Shown here in pieces: positions 28,649-37,217 of a stretch of DNA of 64,000 bases; position 1 is the stretch's first letter; each line of letters starts with the position of its first letter. The position numbers and the translations under genes were made by a program. The stretch is from NCBI GenBank assembly GCA_025998755.1, contig AP024674.1:2496162-2560161 (forward strand), in the 5' to 3' direction. Under the pieces are notes generated by a model that ran no database searches, was not told where the DNA came from, and saw nothing but the letters and a program-made list of their open reading frames with translations. The DNA is from Armatimonadota bacterium (lineage in GTDB: Bacteria; Armatimonadota; UBA5829; DSUL01).

Positions 28649-29527
28649 TCACTCCCCGATCACTCCTCGGAGATGATCCGCATCGCGAACCAGCACTTCG
28701 TCCCACTGATTACGCGGGAAGCGGCCCAGACTCTCATCCTCCAGGCAAAGGTCTCCCGAATATCCGGCGGCCTTCAGGATGCGTGCCACCTTGAAGTGGT
28801 CAATATCGCCGTCGGGTAGAGGGCTGACGTATTCGCCGTACTTCCAACCCAGCTCGCGCCTCGTCCGCTGAAGCTCCTCGGGATACGCAATGTTTTTGCA
28901 GTGCGTGTGCTTGACGCGCGGGGCGAAATGCTCAATGATCTCGTACACTCGGTCCAGCGGGTGCCCCGCCCAGTAGAAGTTTCCCGTGTCCAGAGTTAGA
29001 CCCAGCCGCGGTGAGTCCACACTGTCCAAGACCAGGTCCAGGAAGTCCGGATCGTTCCCCTGTCGTCCGTGGTTTTCGATGCCCAGATCCACGATGTGAT
29101 AGTCCGTGTTCTCCAGCACGCGCTTCATGCAGTCCGCGAAACGGTTGACGCGGGCTTCCAGGCTCATTTCCGCCTCGCCGGACATGGCGGCGTCTATGCG
29201 CACGGCGGGAACAGCCAGCTGCCCAGCCGCTTTCACCACATCCGTCACCCAAGCCACCTCGCGGTCAAGGTCGTCCCGGTTGAAATCATTCATCAAGAGG
29301 AAAGCGCTCGCTCGCACGCCGTGCCGGGCAAGGTGCTCCGCCCACTGCCGGATGCTATCCTCGCTGTCCAGCGTGGAGAACTCCCGGCCGTCTTCAGGCT
29401 GCACATGGCGCACACGCATCTCGCGCGTCACCTCGAACTCCACGGCGTCCAGCCGGAGCGCCTCCAGACCGGAAGCCAGCGTGGGCCAGACCTGCAGCAC
29501 GATGTGATCACGAACTGAAGCGTACAT
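28649..29527 (-). CDS. Sugar phosphate isomerase/epimerase (xylose isomerase-like barrel)
   Basis: 292 residues of TIM-barrel type. VPAVRIDAAMSG, IVDLGIENHGRQGND, LGLTLDTGNFYW and VKHTHCKNI supply the metal-binding Glu/Asp/His of the AP-endonuclease-2/xylose-isomerase-like superfamily, and LCLEDES closes the barrel. It isomerises or epimerises an unknown sugar or cyclitol. ATG 29527 follows AGAAAGG. The 3' end carries an 11-bp tandem duplication (GGAGTGATCGG twice) that includes the stop codon. Confidence 0.8.
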   Translation of the reverse strand: MYASVRDHIVLQVWPTLASGLEALRLDAVEFEVTREMRVRHVQPEDGREFSTLDSEDSIRQWAEHLARHGVRASAFLLMNDFNRDDLDREVAWVTDVVKAAGQLAVPAVRIDAAMSGEAEMSLEARVNRFADCMKRVLENTDYHIVDLGIENHGRQGNDPDFLDLVLDSVDSPRLGLTLDTGNFYWAGHPLDRVYEIIEHFAPRVKHTHCKNIAYPEELQRTRRELGWKYGEYVSPLPDGDIDHFKVARILKAAGYSGDLCLEDESLGRFPRNQWDEVLVRDADHLRGVIGE

Positions 29528-30086
29528 GGAATCCGAACCTTTCTGAGCGCACAGCGGCGGGAAGCTCGGACGGAACCCGGCCTGCGCCAGTGGAAGGTTC
29601 GGCAGCATAGCTGTAGCCTCCTCCCGTCAACGAAGGATTGGCTCAAAGGACAGCCGGGAGCGCAGTACAGGACAGAAGGGACGGCCGCAGCCGCCCCTTC
29701 CTGTTCCAGGAGAGCAGCCTAACCAGCCGCTTGATCTCTGGTTAGACCGCCGCCCCGACGGCGCGCCTTTGCGCAGGCCGGCCCGGACCACTGAAGGGCT
29801 CCGGGCACCAACCGGCAGGAAACCGGCCTACCGGGTGCATCTGCAACGGCGCGTATGTCAACCCCGTCCCGGCCATCGTCGGCGACGACGGAGGCAGGGA
29901 GGAGGATACATCTGGTTCTTCCACCCGCCTGTGCCAGCCAACCCCGACAAAAATACCGGGATTCCCTGTCCCCTCACTATCGCCGGATCCTGAATTCCGC
30001 CGGTCAAACGGGTATAAGCTGTAACGGCATCCACAAGATACCGGACGCGATCCGGCTCCGGAGCAAGGGAGGGAACCCTGACCGAA
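29528..30086. other. Intergenic region without recognisable gene
   Basis: 559 bases between divergent genes. Small GC-rich palindromes are present, for example CTAACCA and TGGTTAG near 29720-29745. TTGACG lies near 29625 on the minus strand. GGGAGGGAA before 30087 is the ribosome binding site of the large hydrolase. No open frame here has family-like sequence. Confidence 0.4.
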
Positions 30087-33000
30087 ATGGACATACCAGC
30101 CCGCGAAGTGGGTCTTGTCGCCGCGACAACCTTCTGGCTATGCCTGGCACTTCTGGCACTGCTACCGGCCGCCGGACGCGCTCAGGATGCCATACAGCCG
30201 AATCTTGCCATCCCGGTCGAGGAGTGGGCGCCCCACGCCGACGGTGGGAATCCGCCGACGATTGTGGGGGACTCCTCCAACCAGGCAGGCACATCCCCGG
30301 CCCTGCGCCTGATCTATCGTGATGCCGAGCCTCACTGGGGAAGCGTGAGTCGTCAGCTCGCGCTTACTCCGGACACGCGCGCCATCCGGCTGCGGTTTCT
30401 CAAACATTCGTCCGGGCCGGGCGCCACGCTCCATCTCTGGTTATTGGAGCCGGATGGAGACCGCTGGGTCCAGCAGGTGACGGTGGATGGGCAATCCTTC
30501 GGCGACTTGCGGCAGGGCTGGCACGAGACCGAGGTCCCTGCCGGTCTGTTCCGCTTTGAGCCATCGGGCGATGGCAAGCGAAGCATGCTGAGCGCCGGCC
30601 GCTTGCTGATCGGCTGCAACTTCGCGGACCTGGACGTCACTTTTGCTGAGATGCGGCTGGTCCTCGCCGGAGAGACACCTGCGGAATCGCCCGCGAGGCT
30701 GCCTCCCCCCGCGCCAGTGCAGGGTGAAAAGGGCCGCATCGCGATCTTGGCGGAGAACTTCGTCATCCGCCGCCCGGAGACGGAAGGGCTCTTCGGCGTC
30801 ACACGCCCTCTGACGGAAGCGGAGAAGCGGGGCTCTCCTTCGGCAGCGGACCCTGAGTTTCTTGCGGAGCTAGCCACGCGCGCCGGATACGGCGCCACGC
30901 TTCTGTCGGCCTCCGCCCTGGAGAGCCCGGGCTACCTCTCTCCGTCCAACTTCGATGTGCTGGTCATCCCGTGCGCCCCGTACTATCCTCTGAACGCAGG
31001 CGAGGCCATCCGCTCCTATCTGGCTGCAGGAGGGAGCCTGTTCACCACCGGAGGATACGCCTTCGACCAGCCCTGCGTGCGGGCAGGAGACGGATGGCAG
31101 ACCGTCGAGCAGGCCCTCACCGTCGAACGGGTGGACAGGGAGGAGCCGCCTGTCCGTCTGAACCATCGCTACGCCATCCCTGCCGACGGACAGGGACCGC
31201 CCGCGGGGACGGTGGGACTGTTCGACCCCTCCTATCCGCTGAAGCGGGCGGCTTACGCTGAATCGCTGGTGGACTTCATTCCGCGCGTGCGGATGGACGG
31301 CCCGTTCCAGGGATGGGCGGCGTGCGCGCTCCTGGGCTCCAATAACCCTGTCTTTCCGGCGCCCTATGCCCGGCGCATCCCCCTGCTGATGTCATTCGAC
31401 GCCATCGGCCGGGAGACGGGGGCGCTGGGACAGATCGTCCATCATCACGCCGGACCGTTCCGCGGGTCGAGCTGGGCAGCCTTCGGTGTGACCAACCGCG
31501 ATCTTTTCGCCCGCTCCGGGCCGCTGGCACCGGAGTTCACGGCCATTCTGGACCGGCTGGTGCGCAAAGTGTACCTCCATACGCTGCGCACGGACCTGGC
31601 GCTGTACCGCCCCGGCGAGACGGTCACGCTCAGCGTCAGCGTCGCCAACTTCCAGCGTCAAGCGGCCAGAGTATGGGTTCAGTTCGAGCTGTTCACAGAG
31701 GAAGGAATCTCCGTCCAGAAACTTCCCCCGGAGGAGAAAGAGGTTCCGCCGGGATTCGAGGAGCGCTTCACGGGCCTGTGGACAGTGCCGGTGGCGCCGG
31801 GAGACGACTTCTACGAAGTGGTCTGCCGGATGAGCTCCGAATCTCTCTCCGACGAGATGCGCACTGGCTTCTGCGTGGAGGACCGTCAGGCCTGGCAGTC
31901 CGGCCTTCCCGTTGTGCTGAAGGACAACTACTTCCAGCGCGATGGCCAGCCAACATTTCTGCTGGGCTCCAATCAGACGGGGGCCGTGTTCTGCTCGGCC
32001 TTCGAGGATCCTTTGGTCTGGAAGCGGGATCTGGACGCGATGAGCGGGGCGGGTCTTTCCATCATGCGGGTGCTCCATTTCAGCCCGTTCATCGTTTCCC
32101 AGACAGGGGAGCCGCGCGCCCGGCCGCTGGACCTGAACGTGGAGTCCCTCCCGCGCTGGCTCGAGCGCAGACTGGATGCCCTTGTGCAGTTGACGGCCCG
32201 CTACGGCGTCGCGTTGATGCTGACCCTGCACGACTGGATGGGGCTGAACCTGACCGACGAAGAGCTTGAGGCGCAGCGCCGTTTCGCCTCGCTGGTGGCT
32301 GGCCGCTATCGGGACTGCCCGCACGTGTTCTTCGACATCCAGAACGAGCCGGAGGTGGCGCTGGACCGGCCCGAGACGGACTTCGCGCTGTGGAACCGCT
32401 TCCTGCTGGAGCGATACGGCTCGCGGGAAGCGCTGCAGGATGCCTGGGGATCGCTTGCGGGAGATGATCGTCCCGGGGCAATCGAGATTCCGCAGGACGG
32501 AAAGGGCTGGGCCGATGCGCGGCGGGTGGACCTGGACCTGTTCCGCGCGTGGCTGCTGGACCGCTGGGCAAAAGCCAATGTGGATGGCGTCCGCCAGGTC
32601 TCGAAGGCGCCCGTTACCATCGGGTTCATCCAGCACATACAGTTTGCGGACCAGCTCCTGGGAATGGCCTGGCTGGACTTCGCGAACAAGCACTACTACG
32701 GCGATAAGCGCCGCTTCGCTGCAGAGATCAAAGTGGTGGACCGCCGATTTGAGGGCAAGTCCCTGACGGTGGGCGAGTTCGGCAGCATGGTGGACCACGA
32801 TGCCCGGATCCGGGGGATCTCCAGAGAGAGCGCCGACTGGCAATGGTATCTGGAGGCCGCCGGCACCACGCTGGGGCTGGGAGGCGCGTTCATCCTGAAC
32901 TGGTGCTGGAAAGAGATGCCGGACAATGTCTTCCCCTGGGGCATCAACTCTCCGAACGACAATCTGCCGCGGGAGACACTGCTCGCCTTCCGGGCCTTCG

Positions 33001-34175
33001 CGCTGGCGACGCGTGATTTCCGGCCACAACACGTCCCCCCAACGGTCTATCTGATCACTCCGGACCTGAACCGAATGGGCTCCCTGGGGGAAAAAGTGAA
33101 CGGGGCCGTCCTGAGGGCCATAGACGGGCTGCTGCACTTGCAGGTGGAGTTCGGCGTGGTGAACGAACGCGCGCTCGATCGCCTACCCTCAGACGCCAGA
33201 GCGCTCATCCTTCCCGTCCCTTACACCCTGCAGGACGCGGCTTTCGAGAAACTGGACGAGTTCGTGCGCGGAGGAGGAGTGCTGCTGGTGACGGGCGACA
33301 TCACTTTCGACGCACACCGCAGGCGCACCCGCTCCGATCGGCTCTTGCGCCTCTTCGGACTGCAGTTCGTGCGCGAGCTTGTTGCTCCGCTGGAGACAAA
33401 GCGCGATGAGAAAGGCGAACTTCTTCCCGCCATCGAAGTGCGGCCCGCCGGAGCGGAACAGGATGAGAGGGAGCCATTCTGGATATGCCGGGCCGGGAAC
33501 GGACTTGCCCTGTTCGACCCGGTCCCCCGTGAGCTGGACTCGGCCCCATCGGCAGTATACGCACGGGCGCTGGAGATTGCCGGAATCCCGGTCCGGATGC
33601 TGGTTCCCGACGCAGAAGAAGTTACCGCGCTTCGTTGCCCCGGCGCGAGGGAGGGCGAAGACGCGCTCTTTGTGGTGAGCCGCTCCGCTCAGGCCCACAA
33701 AGTGCGGCTCCCTGGAGATGTGGAGCTGGATGTGCAGCCCGGCTCTTCTTGCCTGCTGGTGCGGTGGGCCGGGCGGCCTGTCAGCTTGATCGCGTCTGGT
33801 TCCGTCATCCTCAACGGAAGAGAATGGGCTCGGCTGGACGCGCCTGCGGCCCTGGTGGCACTGGATGGACGCCCTCTGAACGAAAGCTCCATGATCGCCG
33901 TCCATCTCTTGGGGCAGGGGCAGGTGCGGATCAACGGCTTCCCAGCGGCTCAGGCTCGCATTCGCGCCGGACGGATCCGCAACGGACGCTGGCAGACGCT
34001 CGCCACCCGCCAGCCTCAGCAGACGGAGCAGCTGTTGATCATTCCCGCGGAAGAGGCTCTGGCATTCGCGTTGATGATTATCGCTCCGGAAGAGAACCTG
34101 GACGAGGCGGGCCGGCAGGTGGAGCAGCGGCTCCTTCCGCAGGCGAAGGCGCCCGCTCAGCCCGCCAGGCGGTAG
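30087..34175 (+). CDS. Large secreted multidomain glycoside hydrolase
   Basis: 1,362 residues with a signal peptide (about 1-33). Order: a carbohydrate-binding-like beta sandwich (about 40-205), a glutamine-amidotransferase-like domain (about 230-370, FDVLVIPCAPYYPL, LAAGGSLFTTGGYA) as found beside beta-galactosidase barrels, a beta-sandwich linker (about 500-600), then a GH5/GH42-like TIM barrel (about 610-980). The barrel's candidate acid/base is Glu754 (DIQNEPE) and its nucleophile Glu897 (VGEFGS). A second amidotransferase-like domain (about 1030-1130) and C-terminal beta strands follow. No single GH family was identified with confidence. It converges with, and overlaps by 19 bases, the PAS/GGDEF-like gene. 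Confidence 0.75.
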   Translation: MDIPAREVGLVAATTFWLCLALLALLPAAGRAQDAIQPNLAIPVEEWAPHADGGNPPTIVGDSSNQAGTSPALRLIYRDAEPHWGSVSRQLALTPDTRAIRLRFLKHSSGPGATLHLWLLEPDGDRWVQQVTVDGQSFGDLRQGWHETEVPAGLFRFEPSGDGKRSMLSAGRLLIGCNFADLDVTFAEMRLVLAGETPAESPARLPPPAPVQGEKGRIAILAENFVIRRPETEGLFGVTRPLTEAEKRGSPSAADPEFLAELATRAGYGATLLSASALESPGYLSPSNFDVLVIPCAPYYPLNAGEAIRSYLAAGGSLFTTGGYAFDQPCVRAGDGWQTVEQALTVERVDREEPPVRLNHRYAIPADGQGPPAGTVGLFDPSYPLKRAAYAESLVDFIPRVRMDGPFQGWAACALLGSNNPVFPAPYARRIPLLMSFDAIGRETGALGQIVHHHAGPFRGSSWAAFGVTNRDLFARSGPLAPEFTAILDRLVRKVYLHTLRTDLALYRPGETVTLSVSVANFQRQAARVWVQFELFTEEGISVQKLPPEEKEVPPGFEERFTGLWTVPVAPGDDFYEVVCRMSSESLSDEMRTGFCVEDRQAWQSGLPVVLKDNYFQRDGQPTFLLGSNQTGAVFCSAFEDPLVWKRDLDAMSGAGLSIMRVLHFSPFIVSQTGEPRARPLDLNVESLPRWLERRLDALVQLTARYGVALMLTLHDWMGLNLTDEELEAQRRFASLVAGRYRDCPHVFFDIQNEPEVALDRPETDFALWNRFLLERYGSREALQDAWGSLAGDDRPGAIEIPQDGKGWADARRVDLDLFRAWLLDRWAKANVDGVRQVSKAPVTIGFIQHIQFADQLLGMAWLDFANKHYYGDKRRFAAEIKVVDRRFEGKSLTVGEFGSMVDHDARIRGISRESADWQWYLEAAGTTLGLGGAFILNWCWKEMPDNVFPWGINSPNDNLPRETLLAFRAFALATRDFRPQHVPPTVYLITPDLNRMGSLGEKVNGAVLRAIDGLLHLQVEFGVVNERALDRLPSDARALILPVPYTLQDAAFEKLDEFVRGGGVLLVTGDITFDAHRRRTRSDRLLRLFGLQFVRELVAPLETKRDEKGELLPAIEVRPAGAEQDEREPFWICRAGNGLALFDPVPRELDSAPSAVYARALEIAGIPVRMLVPDAEEVTALRCPGAREGEDALFVVSRSAQAHKVRLPGDVELDVQPGSSCLLVRWAGRPVSLIASGSVILNGREWARLDAPAALVALDGRPLNESSMIAVHLLGQGQVRINGFPAAQARIRAGRIRNGRWQTLATRQPQQTEQLLIIPAEEALAFALMIIAPEENLDEAGRQVEQRLLPQAKAPAQPARR

Positions 34176-35029
34176 GCCACGCTCGGGGCAGCCTCGATAC
34201 CGCCCGGCCCGCCCCGGCGGGCGAGGGACAGCACCCAGTCGGCTGCCTCCAGTAGGGTCTGCGGAGTGCTCTCTCCCGTATCCGATGCGGCCACCACGCC
34301 GAAGCATGCCGTCGGGTGCAGATGGCCGAGCGCCGTCTCCACGCTGACGTCCCGGACGGTCTGGGACAACTTCTCCGCCGCCACGTAGGCCCCGATCAGG
34401 TCGGTCTCCGGCAACAGCAAGGCGAACTGGGAGTAGCTCATCCGCGCCACGACGTCGGTACGGCGCGTATGCTTGCGAAGCGCCCACCCGATCATCGCCA
34501 GAAGCCTGCCGGTCACCTCATCCCCGTACTGAGCGCGCAGATCTTCCACCCCGTCCACCTCGCACTTGACGACCGCCAGCGAGCGATGGTAACGCGCGGC
34601 GCGGTAGAGCTCCAGGCTGAGCTGACGGTGGAAGGCCTCGGGAGTCTCGGCGCCGGTGACAGCCTGCTCCTCGTCCGTCTCGCATTCCTCCTCAAGGAGC
34701 ACCAGCAACCTGTTCTCACCGGGCCATATCTGCACAGCGCAGGGACGCAGCAGGCCGTCCAAAGAGAGGACACTCAAGCGGATCTCCACCCGGCCACCCA
34801 GACAGGCCTCCTGGATCGCCTCCAGGAACGGCTCCCGGAAGGAAGGAGCCACGATGTCCTCCAGCCGCCGGCCTGCAAAAGAGTCGCCCGGCACGCCCGC
34901 CAGAGCGGCAAGTGCGGGGTTTGCGCCTGTCACAGCACCCTCGCGGTCAAGCACCGCCACCGCCGTGCGAGTGCGTCCCAGTAAGTAGGCCAGAAGCTCC
35001 TGACAGTATTCTGAAAGCTGTTCGGTCAT
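34157..35029 (-). CDS. PAS protein with degenerate GGDEF domain
   Basis: 290 residues. A PAS domain covers about 10-110 (TAVAVLDREGAVTGANPALAALAG). The C-terminal half has the diguanylate cyclase fold: YHRSLAVVKCEVDGVEDL, RLLAMIGWALRKHTRRTDVVAR and ALLLPETD. The active-site GGDEF is replaced by MSYSQF, so it should not make c-di-GMP and may act as a sensor or adaptor. No EAL domain and no membrane segment. It lies downstream of the M14 peptidase and flagellar cluster on the same strand. Confidence 0.78.
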   Translation of the reverse strand: MTEQLSEYCQELLAYLLGRTRTAVAVLDREGAVTGANPALAALAGVPGDSFAGRRLEDIVAPSFREPFLEAIQEACLGGRVEIRLSVLSLDGLLRPCAVQIWPGENRLLVLLEEECETDEEQAVTGAETPEAFHRQLSLELYRAARYHRSLAVVKCEVDGVEDLRAQYGDEVTGRLLAMIGWALRKHTRRTDVVARMSYSQFALLLPETDLIGAYVAAEKLSQTVRDVSVETALGHLHPTACFGVVAASDTGESTPQTLLEAADWVLSLARRGGPGGIEAAPSVAYRLAG

Positions 35030-35121
35030 CCGTTGCCCGTCCCCGCCATGGATGCGATCGGCCTGAACGAGGCAGGCCAGCTTCGCACCCTATACGGCAT
35101 GTTTTCGGCACGCGAACCGGG

Positions 35122-36402
35122 TCAGCGGAGGGCGTTTTTCAGCAGCGATGCACGTACCCGCGCCCTTTGATACCCGGGAAACCGCCTCGCCATGGACGAA
35201 CTGACAGCGAAGCCCCACGGTCTGCGGCGCACCGGGGAGACGTGCGCGCCGGCGGTCCTTTCTGTTTGCGGATGCGAATCGTTCGGACGGATCCGCATCA
35301 CCACTAGGCAGAGGACCATAGCCGCCGCGGCCCACAGGCGCGGGTCCGAAAGGGGATGCTGCGGCACTCCGGGATCCCCACCGCTGCGGGAGGCCACCCA
35401 CTCACGGTATTCGGCAGGATAACGGAAGGTTGCGGCTGCGGCCCCTGCGGCTGTTCCTTGAAGAGCCTGCTCCAATGCCGGAGCGCCAGTCCTGCCCGCC
35501 GCATCGGATAGAAGGAGGACCAGATCCTTCAGCATCCGGCGGCGCTCATCTGGCGCGCTGCGCGCGGCCGTCTCGATGAGGAACGAGACCGCACCTGCAG
35601 ATGCGAAGTAGCGGTGAGCGAGAGTGGGATCCGCCCCCGGCCGAGATGAGATCAGAGACACGCTCCGTCCGGTGGCGCGGACAGCGGGGAGGGTCCCTCC
35701 GGCCAAGGCACGCTCCATTCTGTTGGTCCGCCCAGGCGCGGCTGCCATCTCCAGTCCGTTGTCCGCCGGCGGCGGATCATCAGGGCTCCACTGGTGGAGG
35801 TCCAGCACCATGTGAGGCGCCCACCGCGAAAATGCCTGCTTCACCGCCCTGGTCTCGGGCTGGATCCGCGCGCGCCAGTCACGGTTGATGTCGGCGCCAG
35901 CGCTGTTGGACCGCCGGCCCTCCTGCAGGCCGTCGGGATTGGCCACGGGAACAATGACCCACAGCACATCCTCCAGCCCGACGAGGCCGCCGTAGCCCTT
36001 CCGCAGAGAGGGTGTCAGGAGTTCAGAAGGATCCCTGCCGGACGCGCAGTGGCGGATGATGTCCGAGATGGCCTCCACGCTGGCGGGCTCATCCCCGTGC
36101 TGGGCGCAGATGATCAGCACCCGGACCGGTGGAAGTGAAGGACGGCCTGTGGGGCTCAGGACCACCAGCGGGATGTTCCGTCCCTCAAGGCTGCGGCCTG
36201 CGCTGTAGACCCGCACGGAGCCGCTCGCGCGCGCTTCCCGTAGGGACTGTTGCAGCTTGAGAAGCGGAGCGGAAGGAGGCGCGGAAAGCTCTTCCACGCG
36301 CACCTGGACGGCCTGGGCGGGCAGGGACAGAGCCAGAGCTGACGCCGCGCTAAGTGCTCTGATCCAGAAACCGGGCACCGGCCGCCTCCTCACGACCTCC
36401 AC
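35122..36402 (-). CDS. Secreted M14-family zinc carboxypeptidase-like protein
   Basis: 426 residues with a signal peptide (about 1-32). Zinc ligands His102 and Glu105 (AQHGDEP) and a later His (VLDLHQW) are present, as is the catalytic Glu in FLIETAA. PVANPDGLQEGRR and INRDWRA are typical M14 substrate loops. A membrane helix near residue 365 (LWAAAAMVLCLVVM) and a basic tail would anchor it, perhaps with a murein peptide or cell-wall role. It overlaps the fliT-like gene by 53 bases, so it is the tail of the flagellar transcript or initiates inside it. Confidence 0.8.
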   Translation of the reverse strand: MEVVRRRPVPGFWIRALSAASALALSLPAQAVQVRVEELSAPPSAPLLKLQQSLREARASGSVRVYSAGRSLEGRNIPLVVLSPTGRPSLPPVRVLIICAQHGDEPASVEAISDIIRHCASGRDPSELLTPSLRKGYGGLVGLEDVLWVIVPVANPDGLQEGRRSNSAGADINRDWRARIQPETRAVKQAFSRWAPHMVLDLHQWSPDDPPPADNGLEMAAAPGRTNRMERALAGGTLPAVRATGRSVSLISSRPGADPTLAHRYFASAGAVSFLIETAARSAPDERRRMLKDLVLLLSDAAGRTGAPALEQALQGTAAGAAAATFRYPAEYREWVASRSGGDPGVPQHPLSDPRLWAAAAMVLCLVVMRIRPNDSHPQTERTAGAHVSPVRRRPWGFAVSSSMARRFPGYQRARVRASLLKNALR

Positions 36403-36775
36403 AGGCCCGCCCCAGCCGACGCGCGGTCCGGGCCCGGCTCAGCTCCGCCCCCAGAGCCTCCAGCCGCTCCGCCATCATCGCCGCCCACCGACTGTCCAGG
36501 TCGGCCGCCTGACCGCTGAGCTCCAGGCACCGCTGCCGCTCTCGTTGGAAAGCCCCGTCCGGATCCGGAGTTGTCTGAGCTCCCTGCACGACCGAGGCCA
36601 ACTCTCCGATGAGCGGCATCAGCTGCTCGCGGCGGTCCAGGATGGAACTGATGGCGCTCGCATCGTCAGGGGACAAAGTGAGAGCCGTGCGCGTGAGCCT
36701 GACCCATTCATCCAGCAGCGCATTCAGGCGCTCCAGCGAGCCGGCTACATCCGGTGGCGGGCCGGAGAGGGCCAT
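36350..36775 (-). CDS. FliT-like flagellar chaperone
   Basis: 141 residues, all helical, with a leucine-rich heptad pattern (SLERLNALLDEWVRLTRTAL, ISSILDRREQLMPLIGELA), in the size and position of FliT, the FliD chaperone, directly after fliS. Start ATG 36775 overlaps the fliS stop (TGATG). Sequence identity to FliT is not obvious; FlgN-type chaperones look similar, so position carries the call. Confidence 0.6.
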   Translation of the reverse strand: MALSGPPPDVAGSLERLNALLDEWVRLTRTALTLSPDDASAISSILDRREQLMPLIGELASVVQGAQTTPDPDGAFQRERQRCLELSGQAADLDSRWAAMMAERLEALGAELSRARTARRLGRACGGREEAAGARFLDQST

Positions 36776-37197
36776 CAGGCCGCCTCCTGAAGCTCCACCG
36801 GAGACAGCGCAAGCCTTTCCGCGCGGCTGCGCCGCTCCGCCTCCTGCCATGCGTCGCGAAGTCCCTCGATTTCGGCGCGGACCTCTCGCAGTATCTCCAG
36901 ATCACCCTTGATGTTCGCCTCCGCCAGGCGCAGGTAGTACCAGTCGTAGAGCGCGGAGAGGTTCCGCGCGATCCCTCTATCCACCGAAGGATCCAGACTG
37001 GCCGCCAGGACGGAGAGGATGTTCTGTACGCGCTGGATGGAGGAGTTCTGACGATCGTGGTCAGTGCTCTGGACGGCATCCTCCGCATCGCGCAGGAACC
37101 GTACCATCCCATCATAGGCCATCACTACCAAGTGCTCGGGGCCGGCCGTGGCCCCCTCGTTCACCGCATACTGCTGATAACCCCGCACTCCGCTCAC
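36775..37197 (-). CDS. fliS: Flagellin export chaperone FliS
   Basis: 140 residues. GYQQYAVNEGATAGPEHLVVMAYDGMVRFL is shown in part by its core YQQYAV and LVVMAYDG, the FliS signature; ALYDWYYLRLAEANIKGD is the second conserved block. It binds the flagellin C terminus before export. GTG 37197 is preceded by GGGGGG. It follows fliD by 20 bases. Confidence 0.93.
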   Translation of the reverse strand: MSGVRGYQQYAVNEGATAGPEHLVVMAYDGMVRFLRDAEDAVQSTDHDRQNSSIQRVQNILSVLAASLDPSVDRGIARNLSALYDWYYLRLAEANIKGDLEILREVRAEIEGLRDAWQEAERRSRAERLALSPVELQEAA

Positions 37198-37217
37198 CAG
37201 CGCGCCCCCCTGCTATG

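Noticed and set aside
29742-29924. 60-codon minus-strand open frame in the large intergenic gap
   Set aside because: Pro/Ser-rich with no ribosome binding site or family resemblance.
31392-33137. 581-codon minus-strand open frame
   Set aside because: Antisense shadow of the large glycosidase; composition (His, Arg, Gln-rich) is typical of a shadow frame.
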